Shown here piece after piece: positions 10,301 to 18,246 of a stretch of DNA of 64,000 nt (the stretch's first letter is position 1; every line of letters starts with the position of its first letter). Origin of the DNA: SAR116 cluster bacterium AG-390-L20 (GTDB lineage: Bacteria > Pseudomonadota > Alphaproteobacteria > Puniceispirillales > Marisalimonadaceae). Position numbers and translations under genes: made by a program. The DNA lies in the NCBI GenBank assembly GCA_003278095.1, contig QCHB01000001.1:1-64000 (forward strand), written 5' to 3'. The notes under the pieces were generated by a model, which worked only from the letters and a program-made list of their open reading frames with translations, ran no database searches and was not told the DNA's origin.

Positions 10301-11296
10301 ATGGATAACTTTTTTATAAAATCTGAGTTTGTTTTAGAAAAATTTACATTTGAAGAAAATTTTGAAATACCATCTGTCAAGAATATGAACGCAGAAAATG
10401 TAATAAATGTTTATGAAGGTATGCGTGATTTTTTTCCAAAATATCAGGAAAACAGTTACAAGACAACTTTAGCTCCAAAATTAAAAAATATTTTAGACGA
10501 ATTTGAAGCATTGTTACTTGATGCGTTTGGAGTTTTAAATACTGGCACTACATTGATACCTGGAATTGTTAAAACGTTAAATATAGCTCGAGAAAAAAAC
10601 ATTACGCTTTTAGTGGTTACAAATGGTGCAAGCAATAATTTATATAAAAAAAGAGAGCAACTTTCTTCTTTAGGTTTAGAATTCTCAGACGCAGAAATAA
10701 TCTCGAGCAGAGAAGCTGCCGAAATATTTCTATCATATAATCAGCCAGAAGGACCTTTGGGCGTTATGGGCAATATAGGGGATGAATTCAATATACCCAA
10801 TCTAAATTGTGTTCCACTTGAACAAGATTATTCAATGTTTGAGGAAATGAACTCATTTATTTTATTAGGAACTCTTCAATGGGATACTGTATGGCAAGAG
10901 TTATTATTTAATTCATTAAAAGAAAATCCTAGGCCGTTATTTGTTGCAAATCCAGACTTGATTGCTCCTCATGAAGAAAAGTTTAGTATAGAGCCTGCAT
11001 ATTATGTCTCACACCTAATTAAAAATGGAATTCATCTCCCATTTTGGTTAGGTAAACCCTTTCCAACAATTTTTGAACTCGCCATGAATAGAATTAATGA
11101 ATTATCTGGTAGGCACATACCTTTGTCTAAAATTGGTATGGTTGGAGACTCTCTACATACTGATATATTAGGCGCAAATAGTTTTGGTTTAAAATCTATT
11201 TTAATGACTAAGCATGGCTTACTTAAAAATGTAAATGTTGGGAAAATGATAAAACGTACTAATATTATTCCTGACTATATTGTCGAAAGTCCTTAA
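10301..11296 (+). CDS. HAD-IIA family hydrolase (NagD/TIGR01459-like)
   Basis: The 331-residue protein belongs to the HAD superfamily, subfamily IIA. The nucleophile aspartate is D74 in LLLDAFGVLNTG, motif II is the VVTNG threonine (T107), the conserved lysine is in WLGKPFPT, and the last acidic motif is VGDSLHTD (about 280-287). Most HAD phosphatases have DxD in motif I. Here the third position is phenylalanine (DAF), as in the related subgroup with DLW, so the chemistry may differ from simple phosphomonoester hydrolysis. About 60 residues precede the domain, so the true start is uncertain. It starts a tight plus-strand cluster with an ABC ATPase, an SDR and FolB. Confidence 0.8.
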   Translation: MDNFFIKSEFVLEKFTFEENFEIPSVKNMNAENVINVYEGMRDFFPKYQENSYKTTLAPKLKNILDEFEALLLDAFGVLNTGTTLIPGIVKTLNIAREKNITLLVVTNGASNNLYKKREQLSSLGLEFSDAEIISSREAAEIFLSYNQPEGPLGVMGNIGDEFNIPNLNCVPLEQDYSMFEEMNSFILLGTLQWDTVWQELLFNSLKENPRPLFVANPDLIAPHEEKFSIEPAYYVSHLIKNGIHLPFWLGKPFPTIFELAMNRINELSGRHIPLSKIGMVGDSLHTDILGANSFGLKSILMTKHGLLKNVNVGKMIKRTNIIPDYIVESP

Positions 11297-11299
11297 TCA

Positions 11300-12097
11300 A
11301 TGAATAGTTGCTCAATAGATGACTTAAGTTTTCAAAAAGTCTGTTTTTCTTACGAAAATAAACTTAACACAAAAGAAATCTTAAATAACTTTAGTTATAA
11401 AATCAAGAAAGGAAAATTTACAAGTATTATAGGTCCTTCTGGATCAGGAAAAACGTCTTTACTAAAATTAATTTCTGGTATTGTTGAATGTAAAAAAGGT
11501 GAAATTAGATTTGAAAATGAAATAATTAAAAAAAAATCAATTGATGTTAGCTTAGTACAACAATGTACTTCTCTTATGCCTTGGTTAAATGTTTACCAGA
11601 ATATTGAGTTAGGAGGTATAAATAAAAAAATTAAAAAATTTAATAAAATTGACAAAGTTATAAAAGATGTAGGTTTGCAAGAATATACAAAATTCTTCCC
11701 TCATCAATTATCAGGCGGGTTATTACAAAGAGTGGCAATTGCAAGAGCATTATTATTTAATCCTAAATTATTACTTTTAGATGAACCATTTGCTGCTTTA
11801 GATAATTTAAGTAGAGAAATTATATCAACAGAACTTACTTCAATTATTAAAAAAGAAGCAGTTACGGTCATTATGGTCACACATTCGATTGAAGAAGCAG
11901 CATTACTAAGTGATGAAGTTTTGGTCACAGGATTAGCACCCATAAATGTTATTAAAAGTTTTATACCGCCTAAAAGTAAAAGCTCTGAGTCTTGGCAAAA
12001 ATTAGGGCTTAGAAAATCATTAGAAAATAAATGTTTTCAAAAATATTTAAAATTAATAAGAGATACGTCATACCAAGCATTACAAAAGGAAACTTAA
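11300..12097 (+). CDS. ABC transporter ATP-binding protein (SsuB/TauB/NrtD-like)
   Basis: This cytoplasmic ATPase subunit powers an importer. Walker A GPSGSGKT is at about 45-52, the Q-loop in SLVQQC near 90, the signature LSGG at about 137-140, Walker B LLLLDEP with D161/E162, and the H-loop histidine near 195. The pattern after Walker B (FAALDNLSRE) and EEAALLSDEV fits the nitrate/sulfonate/taurine branch. The 265 residues include a C-terminal tail. No permease or binding protein lies next to it. The closest candidates in the window are the YnjB/YnjC-like pair at 25.4-28.4 kb, which itself lacks an ATPase. The gene follows the HAD gene by three bases and is followed within two bases by the SDR start. 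Confidence 0.88.
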   Translation: MNSCSIDDLSFQKVCFSYENKLNTKEILNNFSYKIKKGKFTSIIGPSGSGKTSLLKLISGIVECKKGEIRFENEIIKKKSIDVSLVQQCTSLMPWLNVYQNIELGGINKKIKKFNKIDKVIKDVGLQEYTKFFPHQLSGGLLQRVAIARALLFNPKLLLLDEPFAALDNLSREIISTELTSIIKKEAVTVIMVTHSIEEAALLSDEVLVTGLAPINVIKSFIPPKSKSSESWQKLGLRKSLENKCFQKYLKLIRDTSYQALQKET

Positions 12098-12099
12098 CT

Positions 12100-12873
12100 T
12101 TGACACAAAAAAATAAAACGATTTTAGTCACTGCATCCGCAAAAAGATTAGGAAAATTAATAGCCACACATTTAGTTAGAGAAGGTTGGGGAGTCGCTGT
12201 TCATTATAATAAATCAAAACAATTAGCAGAAGAAACTGTAGATGAATTATTAAAAATAGGAGGCAAAGTAACATTACATCAAGCTGATCTAACAATTAAT
12301 TCAGATCTTGAGAAATTAATTAACGATCTAGAAGAACAGGATTTAATCTGGTCTGGTTTAATAAACAATGCTGGCTATTTTAATTATGATAATGGTGTTA
12401 ATTTTGATAGTGCATCACTTTACAATCACATGTCAGTAAATTTTGCTGCACCAACAATTTTGACGCAGGCACTAGCTAAATATACCTTAAATTTAAAAAA
12501 AAAGAAAAAGAGTGAACAAGGATTTGTTATTAATATAATTGATGCAAAAATTTTTGGTCTTAATCCAGATTATTATACTTATACGTTATCGAAACAAGCA
12601 ATGTATGGCCTTACAAAAATGTCTGCACTTGCATATTCAACTTGTTTAAGAGTTAATGGTATAGCTCCTGGCATTACATTATTAGCCCCTGGACAGGATG
12701 AAAAGGCATTTAGAAAATCTCATAAAAAAAACCTGTTAAAATCATCTTCTACAGTTGAAGAAATTTTAAATACTATAAAACTTATAATTCATTCTAAATC
12801 AATGACTGGACACGTAATACTTCTTGATGGAGGAGCACATCTTGCTCCACCTAGAAGAGATGTTGGTTTATAA
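12100..12873 (+). CDS. Short-chain dehydrogenase/reductase, pteridine reductase (FolM/PTR1)-like
   Basis: The 257-residue Rossmann enzyme has the cofactor motif TASAKRLG (11-18, the arginine-containing variant seen in FolM and PTR1 pteridine reductases), NNAG at 89-92 and the catalytic pair in YTLSK (Y161, K165). These reduce dihydrobiopterin or dihydrofolate-like pteridines with NADPH. I chose TTG at 12100-12102 because AAGGA (12086-12090) lies nine bases upstream and the Rossmann strand follows directly. An upstream ATG at 12031 would overlap the ABC gene by 67 bases. It is followed by folB, which supports a folate/pterin role. The substrate is inferred. Confidence 0.82.
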   Translation: MTQKNKTILVTASAKRLGKLIATHLVREGWGVAVHYNKSKQLAEETVDELLKIGGKVTLHQADLTINSDLEKLINDLEEQDLIWSGLINNAGYFNYDNGVNFDSASLYNHMSVNFAAPTILTQALAKYTLNLKKKKKSEQGFVINIIDAKIFGLNPDYYTYTLSKQAMYGLTKMSALAYSTCLRVNGIAPGITLLAPGQDEKAFRKSHKKNLLKSSSTVEEILNTIKLIIHSKSMTGHVILLDGGAHLAPPRRDVGL

Positions 12874-12886
12874 TACGGATTACAAA

Positions 12887-13243
12887 ATGAAAACTAGAAA
12901 AAGAAAAATATTTATTAATAACTTGAACCTGATTGCTTCAATCGGTGTATATGAACAAGAAAAAAAAAACAAACAAAAAATAATAGTCAACTTAGAAATA
13001 CTACTTACTAATGAAACTGAACCACAAAGTGATAATTTGCAACAAACCCAAGATTATAGTCAGTTTAGAAAATGTGTAATTGATTTAGTTGAGAGTAAAC
13101 ATTTTGATTTACTTGAAATTTTAACTAAGAAAATACACACTGATATTTCAAAAAATAAATTCGTCCTTGGAGTAAAGGTAAATATATCCAAACCAGACAT
13201 CTTTGATAATTGTGAAGTTGCGTATGAATTGTCTAGTATTTAA
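12887..13243 (+). CDS. folB: Dihydroneopterin aldolase
   Basis: FolB converts 7,8-dihydroneopterin to 6-hydroxymethyl-dihydropterin and glycolaldehyde in folate synthesis. The 118 residues match the family's small size, with SIGVYEQEKKNKQ near the N-terminus (pterin-binding region), the DYSQFRKCV helix, HFDLLEILTKKI, and the final VKVNISKPDI strand that carries the conserved lysine. I chose ATG 12887. Upstream in-frame ATGs would lie inside the SDR gene and add unrelated residues. The 3' end overlaps the convergent gloB stop by four bases. Confidence 0.87.
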   Translation: MKTRKRKIFINNLNLIASIGVYEQEKKNKQKIIVNLEILLTNETEPQSDNLQQTQDYSQFRKCVIDLVESKHFDLLEILTKKIHTDISKNKFVLGVKVNISKPDIFDNCEVAYELSSI

Positions 13244-14004
13244 AAGTTATCCTTCCTCGACCTCATGGTGCTAAAAGACTTTTCAGGGTTACTTGTTTTT
13301 AAATCAATGGAATCTATAAATTTTTTATCATCTGCTCTCAAAAAAGGGTTAATATTTTTTTCAGTTCCTAATTCAAAAGGGATTGTTGGCAAGCCTTTTT
13401 CTCGTTTATTTTTTATTTCTACGATGGCGTCATCCAACAATTTATTATTAGGATCAATGTGTTTGGCAAATTTTGCATTTGAAGATGTATATTCATGTCC
13501 GCAATATACTAATGTATCATTAGGTAAAGATCTAAGTTTTAGTAGGCTTGACCACATTTGATCCATAGTACCCTCAAAAACTCTTCCACAACCAAGATAA
13601 AACATTGTATCACCAGAAAATAAAAATTTTTCGTCTTCCATATAAAAACAAACATGACCTAGTGTATGACCGGGGGTATGAATAACTTTCGTTTTTACTC
13701 CTGCAACATTAATTAATTCGTTATCTGAAACCAAAACGTCAATGTTAGAAATACGATTTTGATCATATACAGGTCCTATTAACTTTGATTTATAAATTTC
13801 TAAAAGTTTAGTATTACCTCCAATATGATCATGATGGTGATGAGTATTCACTATTTCATCTAAATGCCAACCTCTACTTTTTAAAAATCTTATCACTGGA
13901 GTTGATTCTCCAGGATCAACCACACTTGTAATGTTTTTTGTCTCATTTCGTATTAAATAGATATAATTATCTGAAAAAGCGTCAATTATATTGATTTCAA
14001 GCAT
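13240..14004 (-). CDS. gloB: Hydroxyacylglutathione hydrolase (glyoxalase II)
   Basis: GloB hydrolyses S-lactoylglutathione to D-lactate and glutathione, the second step of methylglyoxal detoxification. The metallo-beta-lactamase zinc motif THHHHDH is at 54-60, followed by a metal-binding histidine in HTPGHTLGH and GDTMFYLGCGR. The C-terminal helical domain that binds glutathione is present and ends with STMRSRKDN, typical of full-length GloB. I chose the ATG at 14002-14004 (254 residues, GTGGG upstream). An ATG four codons earlier at 14016 is also possible. No gene for glyoxalase I is seen in this window. Confidence 0.92.
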   Translation of the reverse strand: MLEINIIDAFSDNYIYLIRNETKNITSVVDPGESTPVIRFLKSRGWHLDEIVNTHHHHDHIGGNTKLLEIYKSKLIGPVYDQNRISNIDVLVSDNELINVAGVKTKVIHTPGHTLGHVCFYMEDEKFLFSGDTMFYLGCGRVFEGTMDQMWSSLLKLRSLPNDTLVYCGHEYTSSNAKFAKHIDPNNKLLDDAIVEIKNKREKGLPTIPFELGTEKNINPFLRADDKKFIDSIDLKTSNPEKSFSTMRSRKDNF

Positions 14005-14136
14005 TTTTACCCACATAAATTAAAAGATTTAAAAACTTATTTTATAAAATTACATAATTTTAATTATTAATATAATCAAAAAGTTTCTTTTATTATATTA
14101 AAGTATATATATATCAATTAATATTAAAGGATTAAC

Positions 14137-14679
14137 ATGAGTGAAACTGATTTAGATAATCTTAGATCAAAGATTGACAACATTGATGCTAATTTATGTG
14201 AATTGATAAAGGAAAGACAATCTTTAGCCTCAAAGATAATGAGCGCCAAAAAAGGGGGTTTTCCCTTTGACCCTAAAAGAGAAGAAGAATTAATCAAAAA
14301 ATTAGTTAATTTGGGTTTAGACAAGTTTTTAGTTGAAAAAGTATGGCGCCAAATTATCTCATCTAATTTGTCAATGCAAAAGGTTCTCAAAATTGGGGTT
14401 GCAGGAAAAGATGATGAAATTCAATCGGCATATTCTGCACACTTTGGTAATTATTTTAAAACCACTTATTTTTTGAGTGTTGTTAGTTTATTGGCAGCAT
14501 TAGAAAAAAAAGACATTGAGTTAGGATTTATAGACAGTCAAAGTACTAACAAGCTGAAAAATCAGACAGAAATTAAAATTAATTTTGATATTGTAGCTAA
14601 CGTTCCACTTTATAAAAGTACTAATCAAAAAGAATATAATATTATTAAACTTAAAAATGATAAATCACAGAGTATTTAA
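14137..14679 (+). CDS. Chorismate mutase (AroQ type) with degenerate C-terminal extension
   Basis: The first 85 or so residues form an AroQ-type helical chorismate mutase: LDNLRSKIDNIDANLCELIKER with its arginine and lysine active-site pattern, then DPKREEELI and a third helix. This converts chorismate to prephenate. After it comes about 95 residues starting KIGVAGKDDEIQSAYSAHFG, whose spacing resembles the start of a prephenate dehydratase domain, but the second half and the catalytic TRF motif of that domain are missing. It heads an operon with an aminotransferase and prephenate dehydrogenase, and its stop overlaps the next ATG by one base. SD AAGGA lies about seven bases before the ATG. 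Confidence 0.83.
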   Translation: MSETDLDNLRSKIDNIDANLCELIKERQSLASKIMSAKKGGFPFDPKREEELIKKLVNLGLDKFLVEKVWRQIISSNLSMQKVLKIGVAGKDDEIQSAYSAHFGNYFKTTYFLSVVSLLAALEKKDIELGFIDSQSTNKLKNQTEIKINFDIVANVPLYKSTNQKEYNIIKLKNDKSQSI

Positions 14680-15767
14680 TGAATAATCCTACTGCAAAAG
14701 CAAGCATTGAAAAATTAGAGACTTACAAACCAAATTTTGGTAAGAGCAAAATAAGTAACCTTATTAGATTATCAGCAAATGAAGGTGCCCTAGGAACATC
14801 TTTAAATGCTATAAAGGCACTAAATTCTTTCACTCATAATTTAAACAGATATCCACCTCAAGTTAGTGACGACTTAATCAACGCCATAGCAAATAGATAT
14901 TCTCTCGATTACAAAAAAATTATTTTAGGAAATGGGTCTGATGAGTTAATTTCAATAATCACTCAAGCTTTTTTGGAGCCTACAGATGAAGCTATCTACA
15001 CAGAATTTGGTTTTCTTCAATTTCCTCAAGCTATATCAGTTTCTGGAGCAAAGGGTGTTGTTGCAAGAGATGTTAATTTTACAGCAAATGTAGATAACAT
15101 TCTTTCAAAAATTAATACAAAAACCAAGCTGATTTTTTTAGCTAATGCAAACAATCCAACTGGTACTTTTATTTCAAAAGAAGAAGTAATTAGGCTACAT
15201 AAATCAATACCCTCTAATATTTTGCTAGTTTATGACGCTGCATATTCAGAATTTATAATTAATAATGATTACATTGATGGAAGTAGTTTAGTTGATAAAC
15301 ATGACAATGTGATAATGTTAAGGACATTTTCTAAGTTACATGGCTTAGCATCCCTTAGGTTAGGCTGGGGATATTGTTCTGAATATATTTTGAGTAATCT
15401 TATGAAGGTAAGGGGACCATTTAGTGTAAACACTGCAGCTATGTTAGCAGGTATTGCAGCGTTAGAGGATATACAATTCCAAGAAAATTCTGTTGCACAT
15501 AATTTAGAATGGATGCCCTGGTTTGAAAAAGAACTAAAATTATTGAAATTAGACTTCCAAACATCAGTAACTAATTTTTTATTAATAAAATTTCCAGATG
15601 AAATTTTTAATAATGCTCAAAGTGCGGTAAAATTTTTAGCTGAGAGAGGAATTTTAGTTAGAGGAATGGATGCATATGGTTTGCCAAATTATTTAAGAGT
15701 TTCTATTGGCAATGAAGAGGAAAATATTACTTTTATAAAACAACTAAAAAGTTTCTTAGATAATTAA
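14679..15767 (+). CDS. hisC: Histidinol-phosphate / aromatic amino acid aminotransferase
   Basis: The 362-residue PLP enzyme of aminotransferase class I/II has the HisC hallmarks: the ANEGALGTS segment near the N-terminus (in HisC usually NENP), NANNPTG (about 159), YDAAYSEF, and the PLP lysine near 219 in TFSKLHGLASLRLGW. HisC transfers an amino group to imidazole-acetol phosphate. Because the gene sits between chorismate mutase and tyrA, it more likely (or additionally) transaminates prephenate or hydroxyphenylpyruvate, as in many bacteria with this order. It begins inside the previous stop (TAATG). Confidence 0.85.
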   Translation: MNNPTAKASIEKLETYKPNFGKSKISNLIRLSANEGALGTSLNAIKALNSFTHNLNRYPPQVSDDLINAIANRYSLDYKKIILGNGSDELISIITQAFLEPTDEAIYTEFGFLQFPQAISVSGAKGVVARDVNFTANVDNILSKINTKTKLIFLANANNPTGTFISKEEVIRLHKSIPSNILLVYDAAYSEFIINNDYIDGSSLVDKHDNVIMLRTFSKLHGLASLRLGWGYCSEYILSNLMKVRGPFSVNTAAMLAGIAALEDIQFQENSVAHNLEWMPWFEKELKLLKLDFQTSVTNFLLIKFPDEIFNNAQSAVKFLAERGILVRGMDAYGLPNYLRVSIGNEEENITFIKQLKSFLDN

Positions 15768-15769
15768 AA

Positions 15770-16648
15770 ATGGATTTAAATTTTAAAAAAATTTCAATTA
15801 TTGGATTGGGTTTAATTGGGACTTCGATTTTACACGCAATTAAGGCTAAAGAGGAAGATGAAAAAGTAACTTTTGCGTATGATATTAACCCTAAGCATAG
15901 ACAGATTGTATCGAAAATGAAGATTGCAACTTTTGTGTGTGATGATATTAAAGATACAGTAAGAGATGCTGATTTAGTAATTCTTGCTGTTCCTGTCGGT
16001 TCAATGAAGACAGTTGCTAATTTGATAGCACCATTTCTTAAGAAAAATTCTATAGTTACTGATACGGGTTCAACTAAGGGGTCAGTTATAAATGACATAA
16101 ATCCTTATATACCTGATAATGTCCATTTTATACCCTCACATCCATTAGCAGGTACTGAGTATTCTGGTCCAGAATCAGGTTTTAGTTCTCTTTTTGAAAA
16201 CAGATATTGGTTAATAGTTCACGATAAAAAAACTAATGAGACAAAAAAGTTAATCAATTTTTTTGAAAAGCTAGGTTCAATTGTAGAAATTGTAAATACA
16301 GAATATCATGATAAAATTCTAGCAATCACTTCTCATTTACCACACCTAATTGCTTATACTATTGTTGGAACGGCATCTGATCTTGAGACTGACCTAAAAA
16401 ACGATGTAATTAAATTTTCTGCATCAGGCTTTAGAGATTTTACTAGAATAGCATCTTCAGATCCTATAATGTGGAGAGATGTTTTTCTTAATAATTCAGA
16501 TGCAGTTCTTGAGATGCTTCAAAGGTTTAATGAAGACTTGTCAGATTTACAAAAAGCAATAAGAAAAAAGGATGGAGACAAATTACATTCGTTTTTCTCT
16601 AGAACTAGGTTAATTCGAAAAAAAATCATTGATGCGGGGCAAATTTAA
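15770..16648 (+). CDS. tyrA: Prephenate/arogenate dehydrogenase
   Basis: TyrA oxidatively decarboxylates prephenate or arogenate on the way to tyrosine. The 292 residues begin with a Rossmann fold, GLGLIG at 12-17. The catalytic-domain motif SHPLAGTEYSGPE follows at about 125, and SHLPHLIAY carries the second conserved histidine. There is no ACT domain, so feedback control through that domain is absent. The start lies two bases after the aminotransferase stop, completing a three-gene tyrosine operon. The cofactor (NAD or NADP) cannot be told from what I see. Confidence 0.93.
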   Translation: MDLNFKKISIIGLGLIGTSILHAIKAKEEDEKVTFAYDINPKHRQIVSKMKIATFVCDDIKDTVRDADLVILAVPVGSMKTVANLIAPFLKKNSIVTDTGSTKGSVINDINPYIPDNVHFIPSHPLAGTEYSGPESGFSSLFENRYWLIVHDKKTNETKKLINFFEKLGSIVEIVNTEYHDKILAITSHLPHLIAYTIVGTASDLETDLKNDVIKFSASGFRDFTRIASSDPIMWRDVFLNNSDAVLEMLQRFNEDLSDLQKAIRKKDGDKLHSFFSRTRLIRKKIIDAGQI

Positions 16649-16656
16649 TAAGAACT

Positions 16657-17283
16657 TTATATTTTTTGAAATGCTATCCTTAGGTTAGCAACAAGGAATT
16701 TGCAATACTCAGAAAAAATAAGAGAGAAAGTTTGAAACGAACTTAACCACATATTTATATTATGCTTTTCTGGAGTAATTGGATAAGTAAGGATTTTTAA
16801 ATTTGGCATTCTATATTTAAATTCAAGAAAAGCCCTTGGCATATGATAATTGCTAGTAATTAAAATAAATTTACTAATATTATTTTTTTTAGCCCATTTC
16901 AAAGTTTCAATAGCGTTTGAATAAGTGTTTATTGATATACTATCAAGTTCAACACAACATTCAATTAAGTTGGAATCAAAATCAAAATTTATATTTTTTT
17001 CTAAACTCGCTTTCGTGAAACCTTTGCCTGTTCCACTTACAAGTATTTTAGAGTTAAAAGTAGATGTTTTTTCAAATTCATTGATTATTTTTAAACCATC
17101 TTTAATCCTATTGGTACCACCGGTTAAAATAACAATATCTGAACTTTTTTTACCTTTATATTTTATAGTTAATAAGATCTTTTCTTTATATTCAACTAGT
17201 CCAATTAAAAAATATGTTACAATTGAAGATATCAAAACAATACAGATGGTCTTTAATATAGAACGTAACATTTTTTGAATCAT
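16657..17283 (-). CDS. YdcF/SanA-like DUF218 membrane protein
   Basis: The 208-residue protein has one N-terminal membrane helix (about 9-29) followed by a DUF218 domain: SDIVILTGGTNRIKDGL, the KILVSGTGKG strand, and NTYSNAIETLKWA followed by ITSNYHMPRA. The family (YdcF, SanA, ElyC) is linked to cell-envelope and undecaprenyl-carrier functions, but the reaction is not established. It lies alone on the minus strand, convergent with tyrA (gap of eight bases) and divergent from the zinc-ribbon protein. Confidence 0.8.
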   Translation of the reverse strand: MIQKMLRSILKTICIVLISSIVTYFLIGLVEYKEKILLTIKYKGKKSSDIVILTGGTNRIKDGLKIINEFEKTSTFNSKILVSGTGKGFTKASLEKNINFDFDSNLIECCVELDSISINTYSNAIETLKWAKKNNISKFILITSNYHMPRAFLEFKYRMPNLKILTYPITPEKHNINMWLSSFQTFSLIFSEYCKFLVANLRIAFQKI

Positions 17284-17373
17284 TACAATTTAATTTTTTA
17301 AACATGTTGGCAAAAAAACCTGTGTTAGTATACAATAATCGATAATTTCTAATCTTGTACAAGGAATTTCTTT

Positions 17374-18246
17374 ATGCTTGAAACATGTCATTCATGTGGA
17401 ACAGTATTTAACATTGATGAAAATATCTTATCAAAAAAGATTAAGTGGCTTAGATGTGGTGTTTGTAATGAAAAATGGAGTGTTTCCTCAATTGTTAATA
17501 AAAAATTTGATAAAAATACAACCAAAGATAAAAAAAAGTTCGTGTCAACAAAAGTTAGGTTTAAAAATAAGTCTGAACAAGTTATGCATGAATTAGCTTC
17601 AATAAAATCAGCTGTAGAAGACAAAACAAAAAATATGTCACCAAAAAACAATCCTGTATTAGAACAAAAAAATAAAAGTGTTTCTGAAATAGCGTCTGAA
17701 TTATCAGCTTCAAAGGTTAAGAAAGACGATGTGGTTCAAGCTAAACCAAAAAATAAAGTTATAAACAACAATTCTTCTACAAAAAAAAATTTTATTCCCT
17801 TCATTTTTTTGTTAATAATTATTCTTTTTTCTACTCTATTATTTTTTCGGTCTATTTTGTTAAGTTATAGTTTTTTATACTTTCCAAAATATACGAAAAA
17901 TTATGAATACAAATTGAATGAACTTTTTAATTATATTAAATTACCTATTTTAGCCGATCTTAATCATTTAAAAATGATAAACTTTGTGGCAACTTTTCAA
18001 AATGAAAAAGTTAGATTTGTAGGAACAATTAAAAATACTTCCAATAGACCAATATTAGTTCCTAGAGTAAAAATTTTAGCCATAAGGGAAGATAGAAAAA
18101 TTATTTTAGAGAAGGTTATAACTTTTAAAGATAAAATAATTTTTCCTCTCTCACAGATAGAATTTAACGAAATGTTAGAAATACAGAGTAAAAAAGAAAA
18201 TATAAGCGTAAAAGCGACATTGATAAAAAAAATTTATGATCTCTAA
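17374..18246 (+). CDS. Zinc-ribbon (MJ0042-type) single-pass membrane protein
   Basis: The 290-residue protein begins with a zinc ribbon: C5-x2-C8 and C28-x2-C31, matching the MJ0042/zinc-ribbon family found at the N-terminus of many alphaproteobacterial membrane proteins. A charged, low-complexity middle (about 50-138) leads to one strong membrane helix (about 140-162). The C-terminal part (about 200-290) resembles the beta-rich DUF3426 region. AAGGAA lies just before the ATG. The function is unknown. The topology suggests a cytoplasmic zinc ribbon and a periplasmic domain. It converges with lysA, overlapping its stop by four bases. Confidence 0.75.
   Translation: MLETCHSCGTVFNIDENILSKKIKWLRCGVCNEKWSVSSIVNKKFDKNTTKDKKKFVSTKVRFKNKSEQVMHELASIKSAVEDKTKNMSPKNNPVLEQKNKSVSEIASELSASKVKKDDVVQAKPKNKVINNNSSTKKNFIPFIFLLIIILFSTLLFFRSILLSYSFLYFPKYTKNYEYKLNELFNYIKLPILADLNHLKMINFVATFQNEKVRFVGTIKNTSNRPILVPRVKILAIREDRKIILEKVITFKDKIIFPLSQIEFNEMLEIQSKKENISVKATLIKKIYDL

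Noticed and set aside
10255-10380. Longer version of the FAD oxidoreductase starting at 10380
   Set aside because: The extra 42 residues have no family resemblance and overlap the divergent HAD gene; the Rossmann strand begins right after the ATG at 10254.
17354-17363. Palindrome CTTGTACAAG before the zinc-ribbon gene
   Set aside because: Ten bases, overlapping the AAGGA ribosome binding site; too short to call an operator.
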